A stretch of DNA of 64,000 bases, from contig KK106982.1 of the NCBI GenBank assembly GCA_000611775.1, positions 1,466,763-1,530,762 on the forward strand. The letters are read 5' to 3'. A model generated the notes under the pieces. It saw nothing but the letters and a program-made list of their open reading frames with translations. It made no database searches and was not told the DNA's origin. The first letter of the stretch is position 1; each line of letters opens with the position of its first letter. This DNA is from Umbilicaria muhlenbergii. Its lineage: Eukaryota; Ascomycota; Lecanoromycetes; Umbilicariales; Umbilicariaceae. Below, piece by piece: positions 59,001 to 64,000 of this stretch. The position numbers and the translations under genes are program-made.

Positions 59001-59940
59001 ATACATGTTCACATTCATGAGACTGTCCTCAACTGTTGATAAGCTGATAATGCACATGATAAGCACTGAAGCAGTAAGCCTTCTGATCATTCAAGAATTA
59101 AAGTTGAGGCAACAAGCCCTTCATATGAGTCAATTGATGCTCAATAATGAAATGTTGAAAAATCACATTGACTTCAGCTCCCGTGTTCAATAAGGCTTGC
59201 ATGAGTATGACATCATCATTGTGAAGAACTTGTTCATCAACAATTAAATTAAACTCTGAGGCTACTTTTGTTCAGCACTTCAGCAGTGCAGAGCCTTCAC
59301 TGAAGCATTTTCATTTTTTGATGCTGAAACAGCTGCAATCAGGGTCTTATTCAGGTTTAAGTTTTTCACAGGCTGTGAACAATCAGGGAAATAATGTCTC
59401 TTCTGATTGCAATTTCAACAAGTCATGTGTGACAAGTCCTTTGTTTCAGGAGCCTTCACTGATTCACTTTCATGTTTATTATCTCACTTGCTCTTCATCT
59501 TGTTCTCATCAGACTTATGATCCTTATTCTCTGCAGGCTTTAATGATGACTCAGGTTTGCAGCTGAAGGTAACTGTCATATTAGAATTTGCTTTCAATTT
59601 CATGATGCCTCTCAAATGTAGATTATTCTTCAGGTGTGTAGTTAAAGTGATGATTTTTTTCAAGTTGTGAGTAAGTCCTGATAATTCATCAAGGCTGCAT
59701 GAACCTCAGACTTCAATTTTGTGAAGAAGTGAGTCCTCATGTGCTCTTCACTGTAAGGAGGTAACTGAGCTTTCAAGGTGCTTAAATAACTATTGAAAGC
59801 TTGAACTGATTGATGAGGTAATTGAACAGCATCATTATACAGCTGAGCAGTGTAAAGCTGACAATTCACAGGGTCCTCAATAATGTTGAGCAGGAATTTC
59901 ATAAAATCATCTCAGGTAACAGTGAAATAATCTTTAATCT
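56100..59940 (-). pseudogene. Second Ty3/gypsy element (gag-protease-RT-RNase H-integrase), minus strand
   Basis: Reading from right to left: gag (FLLNIIEDPVNCQLYTAQLY, SYLSTLKAQLPPYSEEH) at 59902-59660, then a CCHC knuckle (C-stop-NCNQKRHYFPDC) near 59440-59395. A protease-like ALLNTGAEVNVI follows near 59210-59170. Reverse transcriptase gives LWLCVDYQRLNKMIIKNRHL, LFMKLNLKDAYHCICIKKGD and VVYLDDILIYSES (58539-58130). RNase H gives FYKCFIKCYSQVAAPLTNLM and VKTDVLIIELTGILSQLL (57927-57658). Integrase gives CDICQRVKVLKHHLYDELQ and MNFITDLSSSKRRG near 56720-56560, then EFTYNNEMQTLIECSSFY near 56220-56160. Many TGA stops and frameshifts. Clearly a different family from the 36.7-45.1 kb element. 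Confidence 0.9.
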
Positions 59941-59960
59941 CATCATCTCACAGTCACGCC

Positions 59961-60151
59961 TCAAGCAGGCTAACTTCAGAAGGAATATATTATGAGGTTA
60001 AAGCATGTCTCACTTTCTTTCTTAATAATAATTCTCTACCTACTAGCAATATCATACTATTGCAAATCACCAATTATAAGCTTAAGTCATTATTGTCACA
60101 TAGCTTCATAATTCCTTAGTTAAGATATTACCTCACGGTAGTACACTTACA
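59961..60151 (-). repeat. 191-bp dispersed repeat, copy 2
   Basis: Matches 51829-52019. It directly precedes the gag of the minus-strand gypsy element, the position expected of its 5' LTR. It keeps one CpG (CACGG) that copy 1 has as CATGG. Confidence 0.75.
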
Positions 60152-60169
60152 GTTGTAAATTAATTAAGT

Positions 60170-61150
60170 TATTAATAAAAGTTCTACTCAATTGATCTGT
60201 TGATAATTGACATAACATTATAAGTACTGTTTTAATATCTGATTTAAATGTTCAGTCTGTCCATTCATCTGAGGATAATAAGTGATGAACAGCTTATGAT
60301 AAATCCTTAGTTGATTCATTAATGATTTTCAGAATTTAAAAGTGAAGAGTTTATCTCTGTCTGAGATTATTTCTTTCAGTAGTTCATGATTGACTGCTAT
60401 GATTCTCAGAAACATGTACATGAGTTCTTCTGCTGATGATGACTCTTTATAAGGTAAGAAGTATTCATACTTCATGAGTTAATCTGTTATGACAAGTATT
60501 GCATTGTATAATACTTTTGTCAGGGGTTTCTTTGACTTTGATAATTTTATCATGAAGTTTAATGTGATACTTGATCATGATTGTGCTGATGTTGATGATG
60601 ATTTCAGTAACTCATATGACTTATGACGCTCTGCTTTATTTTTTTCAGCAGGTGTCACATTTTTAAATGATTTCTTCAACTTTCTTCCTTATTCATGAGA
60701 AGCAATATGTTCACATGAGTTGTTTCAATGTCTTTTCAACTTCTTGATGTTCATTCTTTTTGCTGAAATGACATTCTTCTATCAGTGCTTCTTGTAAGTT
60801 AATTGATACATAAATTAAACCTTGAAAAAGTAAGAGACCTTCTTGCTTTTTAAAGCTTTCATGATCATTAATATTCTGAAGGACTTGCTGTGTTAACTTG
60901 TTATTCTTTAACACTCTTCAGATTCAGTTTTTGAAAATGTTGTCTTTAACTTTTATTGTAAAGTTGACTTTCTGATTATATGTTATACTCTCATGCTCAT
61001 TCTCCTGAAGGATAGCTTGATTTACAATTAATTTTTCCTTCAAGTAATCAACTCATCTGTTGAGAGCATTCACTTTAACATTCTCTGATTCCTTTTGATA
61101 ATGAATCTTGAAATTGTGTTGTAATAATTCTTTCAACCAATGAACCTGTC
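60170..61150 (-). pseudogene. Third gypsy-type fragment: RNase H end and integrase
   Basis: Minus-strand text runs HWLKELLQHNFKIHYQKES, VNALNRWVDYLKEKLIVNQ, KKQEGLLLFQGLIYVSINL, EALIEECHFSKKNEHQEVEK, KEIISDRDKLFTFKF and LFITYYPQMNGQTEHLNQIL. These correspond to the end of RNase H, the H2C2 region and two acidic blocks of a retroelement integrase. The preserved text is longer than in the other relics, but TGA stops still occur. It differs from the integrases at 41.7 and 56.7 kb. Confidence 0.82.
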
Positions 61151-61939
61151 TGTTATGAAGTTAAATTTAACTCATATATATTTATAATAAACTTAGCCTG
61201 CTCACCTGCTCCTTGAGTGGTAAAACTGAATAATTTAAAACAACAAAAAGACACCTTTTTACAACTCAGAATTTAAAATTAAAGTTATAACATTTGATAA
61301 CAACACCTGCTTTTTGAGTCCTCTGTTGATTAAATGAAAATTAATTTACCTCAGTAAATAATCAGTCCTTCATCAGCTCAGGTGACTCTATCAGTCAGCA
61401 TCAATTAACTTATGTAGTTAATCATTACCTACTTACTACCTCTTTTGAGACAGATAAACTGAATTCAAAAGAATTACCTGAGCTTGATAATAACATTATA
61501 ACTCTGAGGCATCAGTTTCATTGGTTTGTAGTCTTCAAAATTTCAAATGTGAGAATTTTGAGAGAGACTGATCATCTTTGTGTGAAAATTATTCATTGAT
61601 ACTACCCTTATAAGCCGTCCCCTAAACCAACAGGAAGGTCAAGGTTGATTATTAAAAATCTTCAAGAAGCATCAATAATATTCATAAACTTTACTGAAAG
61701 TTCATTCAGTCAAGGAACTTCAGAGTCTAGATTTCCTTTAAAGTGATTAATTAATCATATTAAAGGCAGTTCTCTTCACACTGCCCTTAATAAATTCTGT
61801 ATAGAAACTTTTACCCTCAGAGAGACTTTTTACTTCATTGCATTCTCTCAAGTAAATGACTTATCTTTATTCAATGTCTCATTGATAACAGAACCCTTCA
61901 TCACATGAGCTTTAATAAAATCACCCTCTACTCAAGATA
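61151..61939. other. AT-rich repeat DNA, unassigned
   Basis: The third gypsy fragment ends abruptly at about 61150, which suggests a later insertion or deletion. No domain or repeat copy recognised. Confidence 0.35.
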
Positions 61940-62910
61940 AATCTCTTATAAGCTTATCAGAAATTTCTTCAGAGTCTGCAACAGTAATCACTGAAGCATC
62001 TTAATCCTCAACAGCCTTTTCATCAGAAGAAGAAGCTCAGTTCATTATAAACTTCACATTAATTGAAATGTATTAATTTATCATTAATCTCCCCTCTGAA
62101 GAGTCCTCTGTGAAAGAAGAAATAATTTGATTGACTAGAATTAAAGAGGAAGTGCTGAAAGAAAAGAATAAAAAGTCAGAATTAACTTCTGTTCAAGTCA
62201 GCAAACAAAGAGCATTCAGTCATGAAAGAATATTTGTAGAAAAAGTGCTAATCAATATTCTTCTGAAGGAACAAGAATCATTGACATGAGAAGATATATT
62301 AACACAGAACTGAGCAAACGCTCAACAACAACTTATACACAAGATCAGAGATGAACATGATCAAAAGAAATTCACTCACAAAGGCAGTGAGAGGCGTGCT
62401 CAACATTTTAAGAAATAAAACTTTAAGAAGAAGTGACACCTGCTAAAAGAAGAACACTTAAAGCTGAAATATTTAAAACAAGAACATCTACAACAAGAGT
62501 GTCTCAAATGAGAATGTTTAAAGTTGAAACAAGATAAACAACAACATCTTGAATGAGAACAATTCAAATAAGAACATCTGAAATAAGAATGTCTACAACA
62601 GGAGCATTTAAAATGAGTATGCTTAAAGTTAAAATGAGCAGAATGAGAACATTTAGATCTTAAACATCAACTTAAGTAAATTCAGACTTAAATCAGAATG
62701 ATTAATCAAGGTGAACTATTAAGTACAAGAGCTTCTGAGTTCAGCTCATTAACTCATAACTCACATGCATTCACAGCCTTTTCTTCAGAGCAAATTTAAG
62801 TTTTGTCTCAACTTTTTGATGAGAAGCTTCACTTGATGTTTAATCTGCAAGGTTCATCACATTTAGGGTGACTGCTGAGACAGGAGTCTCAGTTCAGAAT
62901 GAAGAAATAA
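61940..62910 (+). pseudogene. Coiled-coil Glu/Lys/Gln/Leu repeat ORF remnant
   Basis: One plus frame, interrupted mostly by TGA and some TAA, reads SEESSVKEEII, LTRIKEEVLKEKNKKSELTS, RAFSHERIFVEKVLINILL, then repeated EHLQQECLK, EHLKLKYLKQ and QQHLE units from about 62440 to 62660. It ends with ASEFSSLTHNSHAFTAFSS. The repeats predict a long charged coiled coil. It may be the gag or accessory ORF of a retroelement. The family is not recognised. Confidence 0.5.
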
Positions 62911-64000
62911 AACAGAATGAGATGAAATACAGAATTAAACAGTAATCCTGTTCTTTAAGATCAGAACAGAAGTTTCATCCTGTTCTGTTTCTTAATTCTG
63001 ACAGGATCCTGATCACATGACTTTTTATATATGACTGTCAGTGGTTTTGAGACACGGGGAAAGGTTAATTCAGACACAGGGAAATTAATACATTGTAATA
63101 ATTCATTATAATGATCTAGATTATCAATTTATTTTAGTGACTTTAATCTTGACTGTTTTCTTTGCAGTTACCTCTTGTTACTCAAGACATATCTTAGTCT
63201 TGCTCTTGAGCTGATTGATGTTTTCATGAGTATGAAACTTAAGCTTAATGATTTATCATGCTGACCTGATAGAATTGATAGCTCATTCAGATCTTCAGTT
63301 ACATCAGTAACATTCTGTAGCTTTGCAGGTGACCTCATATGATTAACATCAAATGATAATGCTCAAGGCTCATCATCATTCAGCTCATTCACATCATAAT
63401 TCTCATTCATTAACTCCTCAGTATCACTGCTTCTTATTAGACAAGACAACAATATATTACATTAAGTAACATACTTGAATACTTCAATGACTCATTGTTT
63501 TTCTCTCTTATGTGTTGACATATATCCTCCTTCACTTTTATGTCTGACATTTGATGCATCACCTTCATCATGTGATAAAGAAATGTGAGTAAGACTCTCA
63601 ACATCATTTATATTCACTCACTGTGTTTCACATTCTTGATCATTAGGGGTGAGTTCATCTGCAGGAGGAGATTAATCATTTTAAGTATATTATTATATAC
63701 CTTCCTCATGTGCCATCATATCATGAATGTGAGTAGTGTCGCATTTTTTGATTATCATGATGTCAGATATAATGTCTGAGTTGAAGTGACTCTGATGATA
63801 AGTAACAACATCTCATGTCATGAAAAAAAGGCGCTTCACATCTACATCAACTACTGATATAGCAAGAATGTCCTTTGTCATTTGTAATAAGACAGGCTTA
63901 CTGATCTTCAGCTGTTTTCATAGAAGAAGAATGTTGTCATGCTTTAATTTTATTTCACTAAAGTATCATGAGGCTTCACTCTCTTGATAATTTTTCATCT
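62911..64000. other. Degenerate TG/CA-rich DNA at right edge
   Basis: Short repeated motifs (AGAACAG / CTGTTCT between 62925 and 63005) can pair. No gene, domain or copy of the other repeats recognised. Confidence 0.4.

Noticed and set aside
36300-64000. CRISPR array, secondary-metabolite cluster or giant Starship element
   Set aside because: No spaced direct repeats, no PKS/NRPS text and no tyrosine-recombinase captain was seen; the content is retrotransposon relics.

Overview
The window is nuclear DNA of a filamentous ascomycete (Pezizomycotina; a dothideomycete is my guess, not shown). The basis is short 50-110 bp GT-AG introns with CTAAC-type branch sites, typical ascomycete gene families (HAK potassium transporter, GPR1/FUN34/YaaH acetate transporter, HBN1-like nitroreductase, DUF7702, DUF6536, DUF5519, Mid2-like surface protein) and two sharply different compartments. 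Exon structures were assembled by hand from reading frame, splice sites and remembered family patterns, with no database search.

Positions 1 to about 36.3 kb are gene-bearing DNA of balanced composition with ordinary CpG content. In order: DUF5519 luciferase-domain protein (-), small secreted protein (+), DUF7702 membrane protein (-), a relic repeat zone near 6 kb, a 946-residue CxxC-motif protein of unknown function (+), a HAK potassium transporter (+), a P450 pseudogene (-) split by a solo LTR, a kinase-like pseudogene (+), a nitroreductase (-), an acetate transporter (+), a broken DUF6536 gene (+), a Mid2-like protein (+), a metallophosphoesterase pseudogene (-), a nucleotidyltransferase-like gene (+) whose 3' end is cut by a pogo/Fot1-type transposon, a second nucleotidyltransferase-like gene (+), and a five-exon secreted protein (-). 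Many genes here are decaying: four pseudogenes and one truncation lie between 15 and 31 kb. Three solo LTRs of one family are found, each with a perfect 5-bp target duplication.

Positions about 36.3-64 kb are an AT- and TG/CA-rich block almost without CpG, made of nested, mutated LTR retrotransposons. The clearest is a Ty3/gypsy element at 36675-45072 with two 284-bp LTRs and an ATGCA target duplication. A second gypsy element lies on the minus strand (about 56.1-59.9 kb), a third integrase fragment at 60.2-61.1 kb, and partial copies of the first element's 3' region occur at 46.95-48.7 and 53.5-53.95 kb. I saw no host gene in this block.

The most notable signal is the mutation pattern. The two LTRs of the 36.7-45.1 kb element differ almost only by C-to-T/G-to-A transitions. 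By eye 19 are at CpG, 9 at CpC, 5 at CpT and only 1 at CpA; every CpG of the 5' LTR is lost in the 3' LTR. Stop codons in the pol relic are nearly all TGA. This is the reverse of classical CpA-directed repeat-induced point mutation (RIP). The solo LTRs in the gene-rich part instead show mainly CpA-to-TpA changes. The window may therefore record two repeat-mutation regimes in one genome.
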